Shown: positions 18,316 to 28,547 of the stretch, piece by piece
Numbering within the stretch: the stretch's first letter is position 1
How the letters are laid out: every line of letters starts with the position of its first letter
Assembly: GCA_020722705.1 (NCBI GenBank)
Contig: DYKI01000005.1
Location: 30,681 to 94,680 of the forward strand
Length of the DNA: 64,000 bases
Origin: Chthonomonas calidirosea
GTDB lineage: Bacteria > Armatimonadota > Chthonomonadetes > Chthonomonadales > CAJBBX01
Direction: 5' to 3'
The notes under the pieces: generated by a model
What the model saw: only the letters and a program-made list of their open reading frames with translations
Databases searched by the model: none
Told to the model about the DNA's origin: nothing
Program-made: the position numbers and the translations under genes

Positions 18316-18345
18316 TTGACTTGGATTCCGGCGAGGTGCTAGAAT
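18316..18345 (+). promoter_or_regulatory. Sigma70-type promoter of gap
   Basis: TTGACT (18316-18321) and TAGAAT (18340-18345) are separated by 18 bases. The predicted transcript start is near 18352, giving a leader of about 62 bases that contains an AAGGAG ribosome binding site before the gap ATG. This looks like the main promoter of the glycolytic run. Confidence 0.75.
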
Positions 18346-18353
18346 CTGAATAA

Positions 18354-19427
<1,074 letters not shown>

Positions 19428-19508
19428 TCGTCGGCCAGTGTCATGATCCGTTCCGTCCCCGCTGCACGCTCCGATGGTGCGAGGGTCGGGATCGCAGGTG
19501 CACTGACT

Positions 19509-19532
19509 GGGGGCACGGTCTTCCGTGCCCCC
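19509..19532 (+). terminator. Strong hairpin between gap and pgk
   Basis: A perfect ten-base stem, GGGGGCACGG at 19509-19518 pairing with CCGTGCCCCC at 19523-19532 over a TCTT loop, followed by only TTCT. The short T-tract suggests partial termination or mRNA stabilisation, which could give gap more transcript than the downstream genes. Confidence 0.55.
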
Positions 19533-19570
19533 TTCTGCCCATGGATGAGCATACCGCAGGGAGTATCCGC

Positions 19571-20770
19571 ATGCTAAGAAAGAAGACCGTTGAAGACCTT
19601 GACGTAGCCGGCCGCCGAGTGCTGGTCCGAGTGGACTTCAATGTCCCTCAGCACGAAGACGGCAGGGTTAAGGACGACCGGCGCATCCGCGCGGCGCTGC
19701 GCACGATTCAGTACCTCCGCGATCAGGGAGCGCGGGTCATATTGGTGTCGCACCTGGGACGCCCCAAGGGCAAACCCGAAGATCAGGTGAAGTTCACTCT
19801 GCGTCCCGTGGCCGATAGGCTGAGCGAGCTGTTGGGCGTTATGGTGCCTCTCGTTCCGGACTGCATCGGCCCGCAGGCAGATGCGGCCGTTGCCCAGATG
19901 AAGGATGGCGATGTCGTTCTGCTGGAGAATGTCCGGTTCCATCCTGAGGAAACCAAGAACGATCCGGACTTTGCTTCGAGACTGGCGGCGCTTGCCGAGG
20001 TCTATGTCAACGATGCCTTCGGCACCGCCCATCGAGCCAATGCTTCCACTGAAGGCGTGGCGCACCACCTGCAATCCGGTGCCGGGTTCCTGATGCAGAA
20101 GGAGATCGAGTACCTTGGCTCGGTGCTGACTGCCCCCAAACGGCCCTTCGTTGCGGTTCTGGGCGGAGCCAAGGTGGCAGGCAAGATCGGCGTCGTGAAC
20201 AATCTGCTGACGAAGGTGGACCGCCTGATCATCGGCGGCGGCATGGCGTACACGTTCCTGAAGGCCCAGGGCCTGGAGATCGGCAAGTCGCTTCTGGACG
20301 GCGAGTCGCTCGACTATTGCCGCGAGGTTCTTAGGGTGTCGGACTCGAAGATACTCCTCCCGGTTGATGTGGTGGTGGCCGACGGAAACCCGTTTGAGAA
20401 GGGCGCAGCCGGTTTGGCTGCGAAGATCGTGCCGGTTGATTCGATTCCGCCCGACTGGGAAGGCCTTGACATCGGACCGAAGACACGTGAGCTCTTTGCA
20501 TCGGCCGTTGCCGGTGCGGGTACGGTGGTCTGGAATGGTCCGATGGGGGTGTTCGAGTTCCCGGAGTTTGCCGTCGGCACGCGCGCCATGGCGGAAGCGC
20601 TCGCCCAGTCCGGTGCGGTAACGATCGTCGGCGGGGGCGACTCGGCGGCTGCCGTTGATGAGCTCGGGTATGCCGACAAGATCACCCATATCTCGACAGG
20701 TGGGGGAGCGTCACTCGAGTTTCTTGAAGGCAAGCAGCTTCCAGGAGTGGTCGCTCTCTCTGACAAGTAG
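19571..20770 (+). CDS. pgk: Phosphoglycerate kinase
   Basis: A 399-residue enzyme that makes ATP from 1,3-bisphosphoglycerate. VLVRVDFNVP at about residues 18-27 and SHLGRPKG near 61 form the substrate side. GGAKVAGKIGV near 200 and the C-terminal GGGDSAAAVDELG give the nucleotide side. The ATG at 19571 is chosen because AGGGAG lies just upstream; an in-frame ATG at 19541 would sit only a few bases after the terminator-like hairpin. It is full length. Confidence 0.98.
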   Translation: MLRKKTVEDLDVAGRRVLVRVDFNVPQHEDGRVKDDRRIRAALRTIQYLRDQGARVILVSHLGRPKGKPEDQVKFTLRPVADRLSELLGVMVPLVPDCIGPQADAAVAQMKDGDVVLLENVRFHPEETKNDPDFASRLAALAEVYVNDAFGTAHRANASTEGVAHHLQSGAGFLMQKEIEYLGSVLTAPKRPFVAVLGGAKVAGKIGVVNNLLTKVDRLIIGGGMAYTFLKAQGLEIGKSLLDGESLDYCREVLRVSDSKILLPVDVVVADGNPFEKGAAGLAAKIVPVDSIPPDWEGLDIGPKTRELFASAVAGAGTVVWNGPMGVFEFPEFAVGTRAMAEALAQSGAVTIVGGGDSAAAVDELGYADKITHISTGGGASLEFLEGKQLPGVVALSDK

Positions 20771-20808
20771 GTGGGCATGGGCGGGTTGCCGACTCATCGG
20801 AGGATACC

Positions 20809-21648
20809 GTGAAACTTGGTGTGCTGCTTGCGGCGCGGTCGGTGGACGAGGCCGACAAACGCCTCGCCCAGGCGCGCGAGGCCGGTTTCTCGCTGTGCCA
20901 GTTGGACCTGAAGAAGGGCGGCTGCACTCGTAGTGACCTGTTGGCGATCGCGGATCGGATGCTTGAGCACGGCGTTCGACCCGTCGCCGTAGGATGTCAT
21001 GTGAACCCCTTGAGGCCCGACGATCCAGGCCCGATTGGCGTCTCACGTGATGACCTGGTTCACCTGCTGCAGCAGTTGGATATCATCGGCGCACGGCGGA
21101 TTGTGTTCTCCAGTGGAACCTATGCGGAGTCGCCGTTTGATGCGCACCCGGACAACCGATCCGATGAGGCGCTCGATGCCCTCGTGGATTTCGTTCGCGG
21201 TGTTGTGGCCGCGACAAAGGCCCGGCACTATCACCTGGTGATCGAGCCGTGGTTCGGCCATGTTCTGTACAACGAGGATCGCATCATAGCGTTCCATGAG
21301 CGCTTGGAGCCCGCCGTCTCCGAGCACGTTCGCTATGTCATAGATGCATGCAGCCTGATTGGACCGGATCGGTATCCGAAACGTGACACCGAGACGCGTC
21401 GAGCGCTTCGCGCAGTCGGTCGGGCGGCGGGGGTTGTCCATCTGCGCGACTGCATCATGCCGCCGGACGGTGAAGCCGATCTGACGGCACCGGGGCAGGG
21501 CAAGCTCGATTACGGGGCGTACGTCGCGTCGCTCATGGAGTATGTTCCCGACGATACGCCTGCCGTGATCCGAAATCTGACGCCCGAGGAGTTCGGGCAA
21601 GTGCGAGACTACCTGCTGCGCCTGGCGGATGGCTGGCAGTTGGTGTGA
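20809..21648 (+). CDS. Sugar phosphate isomerase/epimerase-like TIM barrel
   Basis: A 279-residue protein of the xylose-isomerase-like AP-endonuclease-2 superfamily. It has VAVGCHVNPLRPDD near residue 65, LVIEPWFGHVL near 145 and YVIDACSLIGPDRYP near 180, which carry the Glu, Asp and His residues that usually bind a divalent metal. The GTG start has GGAGG at good spacing. It is placed between pgk and tpiA, where no enzyme of this type belongs in glycolysis; it may feed a ketose into the pathway. Specific substrate is unknown. Confidence 0.8.
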   Translation: MKLGVLLAARSVDEADKRLAQAREAGFSLCQLDLKKGGCTRSDLLAIADRMLEHGVRPVAVGCHVNPLRPDDPGPIGVSRDDLVHLLQQLDIIGARRIVFSSGTYAESPFDAHPDNRSDEALDALVDFVRGVVAATKARHYHLVIEPWFGHVLYNEDRIIAFHERLEPAVSEHVRYVIDACSLIGPDRYPKRDTETRRALRAVGRAAGVVHLRDCIMPPDGEADLTAPGQGKLDYGAYVASLMEYVPDDTPAVIRNLTPEEFGQVRDYLLRLADGWQLV

Positions 21649-21668
21649 AAAAGGAGTTAGAAACAACA

Positions 21669-22478
21669 ATGCGACGACAGATCATCGCCGGCAACTGGAA
21701 GATGCACATGCTGACGGACGAGGGCCGAGAGCTCGCTGAGGCGCTGGTCGGGCTTGGGGCAGAGGTACCGAATGTGGATGTGGCGCTCTGCCCTCCCTAT
21801 ACGGCTCTCACAGCGGTCGGCGCCGTCCTGGCGGGTTCAAAGGTCCGACTCGGAGCGCAGGATGTGTTCTGGAAGGAGAAGGGAGCGTACACGGGGCAGG
21901 TTGCTCCATCAATGCTGGTAGACATCGGCGTGAGCGTCGTGATCGTGGGGCATTCGGAGTCGCGCGGACGCTTCGGTGTTCCGGAACCTGACATGGATGA
22001 CGTCGTGCTGGCCCATTTCGGTGATAGCGACCGCACCGTCAATCTGAAGCTCAAGGCCGCGCGTCGTGCCGGTCTGACTGTGATCTGCTGCGTCGGCGAA
22101 ACGCTGGCAGAGCGAGAGGCCGGGGATACCGATCGGGTCGTCACCAGGCAAGTCGAGGGGGCGCTCGCGGGACTGGACGCCTCGACACTCGATGAAGTGG
22201 TCCTGGCCTATGAGCCGGTCTGGGCTATCGGAACCGGCAAGACGTGCCAGACCGTTGAGGCGGATCGGGTGTGCGGGGTGATCAGACAGGCCGTGGGCGT
22301 GCTCTTCGGATCCGATTGCGCTGAGGCGATGCGCATCCAGTACGGAGGCAGCGTGAAGCCGGCCAATGCCGCCGAGCTCCTGGCCTGCCCCAACATAGAT
22401 GGTGCCCTGGTCGGCGGCGCAAGCCTGGTTGCTGCCGACTTTGCGGCGATTGTCAAGGCCGGCCCTACCGCTGCGTGA
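21669..22478 (+). CDS. tpiA: Triose-phosphate isomerase
   Basis: This 269-residue enzyme interconverts dihydroxyacetone phosphate and glyceraldehyde-3-phosphate. Active-site residues are present: Asn and Lys in AGNWKMHML, His in VGHSESR, and Glu in LAYEPVWAIGTGKT. Compared with E. coli TpiA, about 15 extra residues (around GRFGVPEPDMDDVV) follow the HSE motif before the next helix, making the protein longer than the usual 250. The ATG at 21669 has AAGGAG upstream; an open frame starts 24 bases earlier. It is translationally close to the epimerase gene. Confidence 0.96.
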   Translation: MRRQIIAGNWKMHMLTDEGRELAEALVGLGAEVPNVDVALCPPYTALTAVGAVLAGSKVRLGAQDVFWKEKGAYTGQVAPSMLVDIGVSVVIVGHSESRGRFGVPEPDMDDVVLAHFGDSDRTVNLKLKAARRAGLTVICCVGETLAEREAGDTDRVVTRQVEGALAGLDASTLDEVVLAYEPVWAIGTGKTCQTVEADRVCGVIRQAVGVLFGSDCAEAMRIQYGGSVKPANAAELLACPNIDGALVGGASLVAADFAAIVKAGPTAA

Positions 22479-22524
22479 ATGGCACGAGGCTCGGGTCGGA
22501 CCTGACGGTACCGGACGGGCAGGT

Positions 22525-23598
22525 GTGAGCCGGAGCATGGGAGCTCTTATCGGCAAGGCGCAAGACGAACTTGCCGCTTTGCTTGCCGGCTATGGGGAGC
22601 CTGCGTTTCGCTCACGCCAGTTGGCGGAGTGGATATACCGCAAGCGCGCCAGATCCTTCGACGAGATGACCAACCTGCCGCAAGCGCTGCGGCAGAGGCT
22701 GACGGAAGGGCACGCAGTTCGCTCAATGACGCCGGAAGCCGAACGGACCTCCGGCGATGGGGCGACCAAGCACACGATGCGCCTCGGGGATGACCGCGTG
22801 ATCGAGTGCGTCCACCTGCCTTATCCGGAGCGCGTCTCGGTCTGTTTGAGCTCACAGGTCGGCTGCCCGGTGGGATGTGCCTTCTGCGCCACTGGTCTGG
22901 GCGGCTTCGAGCGGAACCTGACGGCAGGCGAGATGGTTGAGCAGTTCCTATGGATGCAGGACCTTCATTCGAACCGACGTATCAGCCATGCCGTCTTCAT
23001 GGGTATGGGGGAGCCTCTGCTCAACGTGGCCAATGTCATCAAAGCGGCGAATATCCTGAGATCTGAAGTACAGGTTTCGGCGAGAAACCTTACCATTTCG
23101 ACTGTAGGTATCGTTCCCGGCATCTACGAGCTGGCGGCCGCTCGGTTGCCCGTAGGCCTGGCCATCTCCCTGCATGCGCCGGATGACGCAGTTCGGTCTG
23201 CGCTCATACCGACCGCGCGCAGATGGCCGATCTCGGAGATTCTGTCAGCGGCCCGTCACTATCGCAGCGAAACCGGCAGGGATGTTACGTACGAGTACAT
23301 ATTGCTCAGTGGCGTCAACGATACGGTAGACCATGCCCGGAGGTTGGCCGACCTTCTTCACGGTGAACGCGGCTCTGTGAACCTCATTCCCTACAATCCG
23401 GTGGCAGGCCTTTCGTCGTTCTCGACCTCGTCGGCTGAGCAGGTTGCGGCATTCCGAGGCGAACTCCAGCGCCGCGGACTCGCCGTGACCCAGCGTATGC
23501 GGCGTGGCAGGGGCGCAGCCGGCGCCTGCGGTCAGCTTGCCGGAAGAACCACGGGCCGGCGCAGCACGCGGATGCCCGGAGCGGCGCGGAGAGCGTGA
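22525..23598 (+). CDS. rlmN: Dual-specificity 23S rRNA/tRNA methyltransferase RlmN
   Basis: A radical-SAM enzyme of about 357 residues that adds C2-methyl to A2503 of 23S rRNA and A37 of some tRNAs. The iron-sulfur motif is Cys114-PVG-Cys118-AF-Cys121. The methyl-carrying cysteine is in GAAGACGQLAG near the C-terminus. SAM-binding blocks MGMGEPLLN and ISLHAPDD are intact. The start is uncertain: GTG 22525 is used here and ATG 22537 is the alternative. Its stop overlaps the next start (GTGA), coupling an RNA-modification gene to the lpt genes. Confidence 0.95.
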   Translation: MSRSMGALIGKAQDELAALLAGYGEPAFRSRQLAEWIYRKRARSFDEMTNLPQALRQRLTEGHAVRSMTPEAERTSGDGATKHTMRLGDDRVIECVHLPYPERVSVCLSSQVGCPVGCAFCATGLGGFERNLTAGEMVEQFLWMQDLHSNRRISHAVFMGMGEPLLNVANVIKAANILRSEVQVSARNLTISTVGIVPGIYELAAARLPVGLAISLHAPDDAVRSALIPTARRWPISEILSAARHYRSETGRDVTYEYILLSGVNDTVDHARRLADLLHGERGSVNLIPYNPVAGLSSFSTSSAEQVAAFRGELQRRGLAVTQRMRRGRGAAGACGQLAGRTTGRRSTRMPGAARRA

Positions 23599-24149
23599 GC
23601 CGAACATCCTTGCCTGTACGCGTCTGTCTCGCTGCCGTCATAGTCGTGGGCGTTGCGGGATGCGGAGCTGCGAAACAGGCGGCAAAGCCGGATCCGACAC
23701 CGCCGGTGCGGACCGTTTCGGCGGGCAAGCTGTTGATCGCATGGACAGAGCCAGGGCTCGATGGCAGGGTGAACCCTGTGCTGGAGGTGGAAGCCGGCGG
23801 CGGCGTTGTCGAGCAATCCAAGCAGTCAGGGATTCTGAAAAACGCAGCCGGCCGCATCTACCGCAAGGGTATCCTGCAAGCACGGTTCATGGCGCCGACC
23901 GTCGAGGCCGACATGACGGCTCGTAAGCTGCTGGCGACCGGCGGCGTGAAGATCGTCGGAGTTGCTGCAAAGGGCCTTACGCTGAAGGCGCAACGAATAG
24001 AATGGCGGACCGACCTGAACCGGATCGTCGCATTAGGCTCGGTGACGTTCGTGAAGCGAGACCTGCAGACAGGCCGCATCGAAGCCGAAGGCGGTCCGTT
24101 CGCTCGGGTGACCATCAACACCGAGCTTCAGCGGCTGACGATTCCGTGA
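23595..24149 (+). CDS. lptC: LptC-like lipopolysaccharide transport protein
   Basis: A 184-residue protein with an N-terminal hydrophobic segment ending in VVGVAGCGAA, a probable lipobox with Cys at about residue 23, and a beta-jellyroll domain (about 70-184) with the LptC/LptA-like strands ATGGVKIVG, LKAQRIEWRTD and EGGPF. LptC links the inner-membrane Lpt transporter to the periplasmic bridge. The GTG start overlaps the rlmN stop. Sequence conservation in this family is low, so the assignment rests mostly on the strand pattern and on the four lpt-like genes in a row. Confidence 0.75.
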   Translation: MSRTSLPVRVCLAAVIVVGVAGCGAAKQAAKPDPTPPVRTVSAGKLLIAWTEPGLDGRVNPVLEVEAGGGVVEQSKQSGILKNAAGRIYRKGILQARFMAPTVEADMTARKLLATGGVKIVGVAAKGLTLKAQRIEWRTDLNRIVALGSVTFVKRDLQTGRIEAEGGPFARVTINTELQRLTIP

Positions 24150-24201
24150 CCTGGTGGGCGATGGCGGCTGCAGCATGCCGCGAGAGACAGTGAGGATGAG
24201 T

Positions 24202-24954
24202 ATGCGAAAGCGATTCGGCCTGACAGCGCTATGGTTAGTCTCCTGCAGTCTGTTGGCGATGGGGTCGGCCGTCGGACAGAAGACGCCAACCGACAAGGGC
24301 ATCCGCTTCGGCGACATTGTGCTCTCGGGATTCGAGAAGGCGCAGCTCGACCTGGGAGTGAGCGCGCGCGCGACCGGTCCCGGCACCGTGGTGGATGCAG
24401 TTGATCCGCTTCGCAAGACGACTGCTCAGCTCAGGGCTTTGGAGATCGTGGCCCAGATGACGCCCAGCGGCGGGAAGAATGGATCGGACCGTGGTGTGGG
24501 GCGTGTTGAAACTATCACGGCGAAAGGCAACGTGCGCTTCAGCGCTGTTCGCAAGCCGGATACTGGAACAGGAGATCAGATCGTCAGGGCCACGGGCACA
24601 CGCGCAGTCTACGAGCGACTGAAGCAGTACCTGACTCTGACGGGTCCGGTTACATTCAGCGCAGAGCAGCCGGATGCCGGAGGAAAGGGCTCGGACCGCG
24701 TTACAGGGAAGGCCGATCGGGCCACCTATGACGAAGGCAAACGGGTCCTCCAGTTGTTCGGCAACGTCGAGGCGACTGTGGTGACGCCGGACACGCCGCC
24801 TGAGGGTTCGACGGTCACGGGTGACGAAGTCAAGATCGAGATGGCAGCACAGCCCTACCGTGTCACGATCGCCAATCCATCACTGAAGGGGGCAGTGAAT
24901 CTGCGGATCATCGTCCCTGAATCAGGCAAAGGGAAGGACAACAGGAAGCCGTAG
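24202..24954 (+). CDS. lptA: LptA/OstA-like periplasmic protein
   Basis: A 250-residue secreted protein. Residues 1-26 (MRKRFGLTALWLVSCSLL...) form a signal peptide. The body contains OstA-type repeats: VETITAKGNVRFSA, YLTLTGPVTFSA and GKADRATYDEGKRVLQLFGNVEA. LptA oligomers bridge the periplasm for lipopolysaccharide. The ATG at 24202 is preferred over upstream starts because GAGG lies seven bases before it and the signal peptide then has a normal n-region. Confidence 0.8.
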   Translation: MRKRFGLTALWLVSCSLLAMGSAVGQKTPTDKGIRFGDIVLSGFEKAQLDLGVSARATGPGTVVDAVDPLRKTTAQLRALEIVAQMTPSGGKNGSDRGVGRVETITAKGNVRFSAVRKPDTGTGDQIVRATGTRAVYERLKQYLTLTGPVTFSAEQPDAGGKGSDRVTGKADRATYDEGKRVLQLFGNVEATVVTPDTPPEGSTVTGDEVKIEMAAQPYRVTIANPSLKGAVNLRIIVPESGKGKDNRKP

Positions 24955-25020
24955 TCCCTGCGTCATGGCCAAGCGGCAGTGCCGCGCGCCGTCAGGGTTC
25001 GGTCCACTGAAGGAAGCTCA

Positions 25021-25740
25021 TTGGAAATCGCAGCCGAGGAACTCGTCAAGGTTTACCGTGGCCGTCGCGTGGTCAACAGCGTAAGCCTTGAGATGCATCA
25101 GGGGGAAGTGGTTGGCTTGCTGGGCCCCAACGGGGCCGGCAAGACCACGACTTTCTATATGATCGTGGGCTTAGTGCGGCCCAACTCCGGTCGTGTCCTC
25201 CTGGATGGCTGTGACATTACCCACATGCCGATGTATCGCAGGGCTCGCGCGGGCATTGGGTACCTGGCGCAGGAGCCGTCCGTGTTTCGCGAGCTGTCTG
25301 TCGAGCAGAACCTGCGGTTGGTCCTGGAGCACACTGCGCTTTCGCGCGACGAGCAAGCGGCACGCGTGGAGCAGCTCCTCGCCGACATGAACATAGCGCA
25401 TCTGCGGCGCAACAAGGGCAAGACACTCTCGGGAGGAGAGAGGAGACGAGTCGAGATTGCCAGGGCGCTGGCAACGTCTCCGGCGTTCATCCTTCTGGAC
25501 GAGCCCTTCACCGGTGTGGATCCGATCGCGATCCAGGACATCCAGCACATCATCGCGGAACTCAGGGAACGCAACATCGGCATCCTGATCACCGATCATA
25601 ACGTTCAGGCTACCCTGAAGATCACCGAGCGCGCGTACATCATTGCCGACGGGCAGATCAAGGCAGCCGGCGTCTCCGATACGTTGCCGAACGATCCGAT
25701 TGCCCGCCGGTACTACTTTGGCGAAGGGTTCACGGGCTAG
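25021..25740 (+). CDS. lptB: Lipopolysaccharide export ATPase LptB
   Basis: A 239-residue ABC ATPase that powers the Lpt exporter from the cytoplasmic side. Walker A is GPNGAGKTTTFYMI near residue 35, the signature is LSGGERRRVEIARAL near 135, and Walker B is FILLDEPFTGVDP near 158, with the LptB-type GVDPIAIQDIQ. A TTG start at 25021 with AAGGAAG upstream gives the usual LptB length; an open frame extends to 24979. The stop abuts the next start with no gap. Confidence 0.95.
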   Translation: MEIAAEELVKVYRGRRVVNSVSLEMHQGEVVGLLGPNGAGKTTTFYMIVGLVRPNSGRVLLDGCDITHMPMYRRARAGIGYLAQEPSVFRELSVEQNLRLVLEHTALSRDEQAARVEQLLADMNIAHLRRNKGKTLSGGERRRVEIARALATSPAFILLDEPFTGVDPIAIQDIQHIIAELRERNIGILITDHNVQATLKITERAYIIADGQIKAAGVSDTLPNDPIARRYYFGEGFTG

Positions 25741-26895
25741 ATGTTCAAGCAGGTTGACCGTCTGATCCTGCGCGAACTGGCCGGGCCGGTCGCAAACAGC
25801 TTCATGCTGTTTCTGGCGCTGCTCTTCAACTCGGTCTACCTGCCCAAGATCACCGACCTGATGGTCAAGGGGGCGACGCTTCCGCAGATCACGAAGATCG
25901 CCATCCTCGGGATACCGGTTCTCATCACCCAGTGCATACCGATGGCCATGCTGCTCGGGGCCTTGCTGGCATTTGGACGGCTATCGGGCGACAGCGAGCA
26001 CGTAGCGCTGCTGGCGAGCGGCGTCAGCTTCTACCGGGCAACACGACCGGTCATCTGGGTGGGGATACTGTTGAGCATCGTCGCGTTCGGATGGAACGAG
26101 TTGGTCGTGCCGGAGTCCATGCGTGCATTCTACGCGGCCTCATTCGAAGCGGCTGAGGCCACCATGCTGCCGACAAAGACGCAGCCGATCCACTATGCCG
26201 TCAAGCGCGAGGGCACCGATTACATCGAAGAGGTGATCACGATCACCGGCGGCTACGATCCCAAGGCGTGCGAGTTGCGGCAAGTCAGCATCCTGCTGAT
26301 GAACAATGACGGGAGTCAGCAGGGACAACCGGAAGCTCTCATCTATGCAGAGCGCGTCGTGGCCCATGACGAAAAGGGCTACAACGCGGATATGTACAAC
26401 GTTTACGTGCGATACTTTGACACTGATCGGACTCTGCGCCGCCAGAGCGACGCCTGGTATGCCACTGCGAAAATGCGCTCGTTCGGGCCCGGCGTCAGGT
26501 TCGACAGGGACTTCCGCGGAGTACCAAAGCCCCAGTTGACCGATAACCGTATCCGCTCATTTGCCGACCTGCGCGCGGCCATAGATGAGAAGCGGCGAGA
26601 GGGCAAGACCGATCTCGGGGGCGACGAAGTGAACCTCTGGGAGAAGGTGGCATTCCCGGTCGCAGCCGTCATCTTTGGGATGGTGGGCGCCCCGCTGGGT
26701 GTGAGACCGCAGCGAGGGTCCAAGGCCATGGGTTTCGGCGTCGCGATCGCCATCATCTTCGGCTACTGGCTCGTGCATAACGGCATGTTCCAGTTGGGAC
26801 GAGGCGGCACGATTCCGCCGATGCTGGCTGCGTTCTCGGCGAACGCCCTGGGCTTGGTGGCGGCGACCATTCTCGTAGCCCGGACGCGGCAGTAA
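25741..26895 (+). CDS. LptF/LptG-type permease
   Basis: A 384-residue YjgP/YjgQ-family membrane protein, the transmembrane part of the lipopolysaccharide exporter. It starts with the amphipathic DRLILRELAGP helix, has three hydrophobic segments in the first 130 residues, a large periplasmic beta domain (about 140-290) and three C-terminal segments (KVAFPVAAVIFGMVGAPLG, MGFGVAIAIIFGYWL and ANALGLVAATILV). Only one such gene is present, so it may act as a homodimer or have a partner elsewhere, as in other single-permease genomes. It begins directly after the lptB stop. Confidence 0.92.
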   Translation: MFKQVDRLILRELAGPVANSFMLFLALLFNSVYLPKITDLMVKGATLPQITKIAILGIPVLITQCIPMAMLLGALLAFGRLSGDSEHVALLASGVSFYRATRPVIWVGILLSIVAFGWNELVVPESMRAFYAASFEAAEATMLPTKTQPIHYAVKREGTDYIEEVITITGGYDPKACELRQVSILLMNNDGSQQGQPEALIYAERVVAHDEKGYNADMYNVYVRYFDTDRTLRRQSDAWYATAKMRSFGPGVRFDRDFRGVPKPQLTDNRIRSFADLRAAIDEKRREGKTDLGGDEVNLWEKVAFPVAAVIFGMVGAPLGVRPQRGSKAMGFGVAIAIIFGYWLVHNGMFQLGRGGTIPPMLAAFSANALGLVAATILVARTRQ

Positions 26896-26975
26896 CCAGG
26901 GTCGCCCACCCAACCGTATTCTGGTACAGAAACGCCGGACCGGTCCGACGTCTCAGAGTTTGGGAGGTGATGCCT

Positions 26976-28526
26976 GTGTGGACTGCAGCGGCGCTTGTCG
27001 CCACGGTCTTGATGGGAGGCTTGATCGCCTATGCCGGCGACCTGATCGGTCGTCGGTACGGCAAACGGCGCGCTTCCATCTTCGGCCTGCGCCCGAGGCA
27101 TACGGCAGCTCTGGTCACGAGTGTCACGGGTGTCATCATCTCCCTTCTCACCACCGCTGTCCTGTTTCTTGCGGTCGGGCCGGTGCGGCGCGTTATCCTC
27201 GAGGGCGAGGCTGCTATCCGGGCAAATGTGCGTCTGCGCAACGAAAACGGCCGCCTGACCCGTGACGTCCAGAGCGAGCGCGAAGCCATGCGGATGGCAC
27301 AGCGCGAGAGGGCTCAAGCGTTCAGCGACAGGGATGCTGCCATCGCCGCCCGCCTGAATGCGACCCGCTCGCTGGCCGAAGTGCGGAAGGCGCTGGGGCG
27401 CGCACGCACCGAGTTGCGCACCGCCCTTGCGGCCAGCCGCAGCGCCAGGCGAGAAGTTGCCGTCGCCCAGGCGCGCGTTCGGGAGGAGCGACGATCGGCC
27501 CGGATGCTTGCCGATAAGAACGAATGGTACCGCCGGGCCAATGCAGAGCTCGATGCCCGCAATGCGGAACTGACGAAATCCAACGACGCCCTCCGGCAGA
27601 CGAACTCATCACTGAGCGTGACGAATGCGACGTATTCTCAGACCAATGATGAAGTCTCCAAGCAGAACATCGCTTTGGTGCGCGAACGGGATGCTCTCAA
27701 CGCGGCTCTCGGGGAGTTGCGCGCCGAGCGCGAGCGGCTCGAAGAAGAGACCCGTCTGGTGGAGGTCCGCTACGAGGAGCTGCGTGCGGGCTATGCGACG
27801 GCATACGGAGCCCACCGGAACCTGTGGGAGATATTCGAAGCGCTTCGCACTCGGCGGATCGTGGCGCACGGCGGCGAGGACATCGCCAGAACGGTCGTTC
27901 CTGCGGGAACGCCGCCTGACGAGGTCCGGGCGATCATTGGACGCCTGCTCAGTGACGCGCACCGGGTCGCTCTCGGGAAGGGCGCAGCTCCGGGCGAGCG
28001 ATCGCTCGCGGTCGAGATCGTTGACAAGCGGTTTTCCACACCCACACCGACAGGCGTGTCAACCACCCGTGTCACCGAGCAAGACCGCATTGACGCCGTA
28101 GTGAACCGGTTGTCGAGGGCTTCCGAACCCGCATGCCTCCTCGCCGTTGTGGTCGCCAACAGCGTGGCAGGCGAACCGGTCGCCATAGACCTGCAGCCGC
28201 TGGGCAACCCGCTTATCTATCGGAAGGGGCAGGCGGTTGCGAGCCGAAAGATGGATGCGTCTCGGCCTGCCGACCAGGTGTTCGGCGAACTCGTGCTGCT
28301 GCTCAAGGGGCTCGGCCAGAACGCGCTCGATCGGGGGCTGATTCCCCGCTACGATCCTGTGACCGGGCAGCCGCAGACTGGATCGCTGAGCGCGGACGCC
28401 CTGGTTAGCTTGACCGAGAGGGTCAAGGCGTATCGCCGCCGCGTCGAGGTGACCGCCTATGCGGCCCGGGATACCAATGCCGGCGACAGCCTGCAGCTCG
28501 AGTTCAAGATCAGGCCGTCCATCTGA
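26976..28526 (+). CDS. DUF3084 membrane/coiled-coil protein
   Basis: A protein of about 516 residues with two N-terminal membrane segments flanking a short loop (GRRYGKRRASIFGLRPRHT, a DUF3084 hallmark), then a long coiled coil (about residues 80-270) rich in Ala, Arg and Glu, and a globular C-terminal domain. The family is best known from cyanobacteria and its function is not established. The GTG at 26976 is preferred because GGGAGGT lies seven bases upstream; GTG 26967 and ATG 26970 are too close to it. It lies 80 bases after the Lpt permease and before the YqgF-like gene, which is its usual neighbour in cyanobacteria. Confidence 0.82.
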   Translation: MWTAAALVATVLMGGLIAYAGDLIGRRYGKRRASIFGLRPRHTAALVTSVTGVIISLLTTAVLFLAVGPVRRVILEGEAAIRANVRLRNENGRLTRDVQSEREAMRMAQRERAQAFSDRDAAIAARLNATRSLAEVRKALGRARTELRTALAASRSARREVAVAQARVREERRSARMLADKNEWYRRANAELDARNAELTKSNDALRQTNSSLSVTNATYSQTNDEVSKQNIALVRERDALNAALGELRAERERLEEETRLVEVRYEELRAGYATAYGAHRNLWEIFEALRTRRIVAHGGEDIARTVVPAGTPPDEVRAIIGRLLSDAHRVALGKGAAPGERSLAVEIVDKRFSTPTPTGVSTTRVTEQDRIDAVVNRLSRASEPACLLAVVVANSVAGEPVAIDLQPLGNPLIYRKGQAVASRKMDASRPADQVFGELVLLLKGLGQNALDRGLIPRYDPVTGQPQTGSLSADALVSLTERVKAYRRRVEVTAYAARDTNAGDSLQLEFKIRPSI

Positions 28527-28547
28527 GATGGGGCCGAGGTCGGCGGC

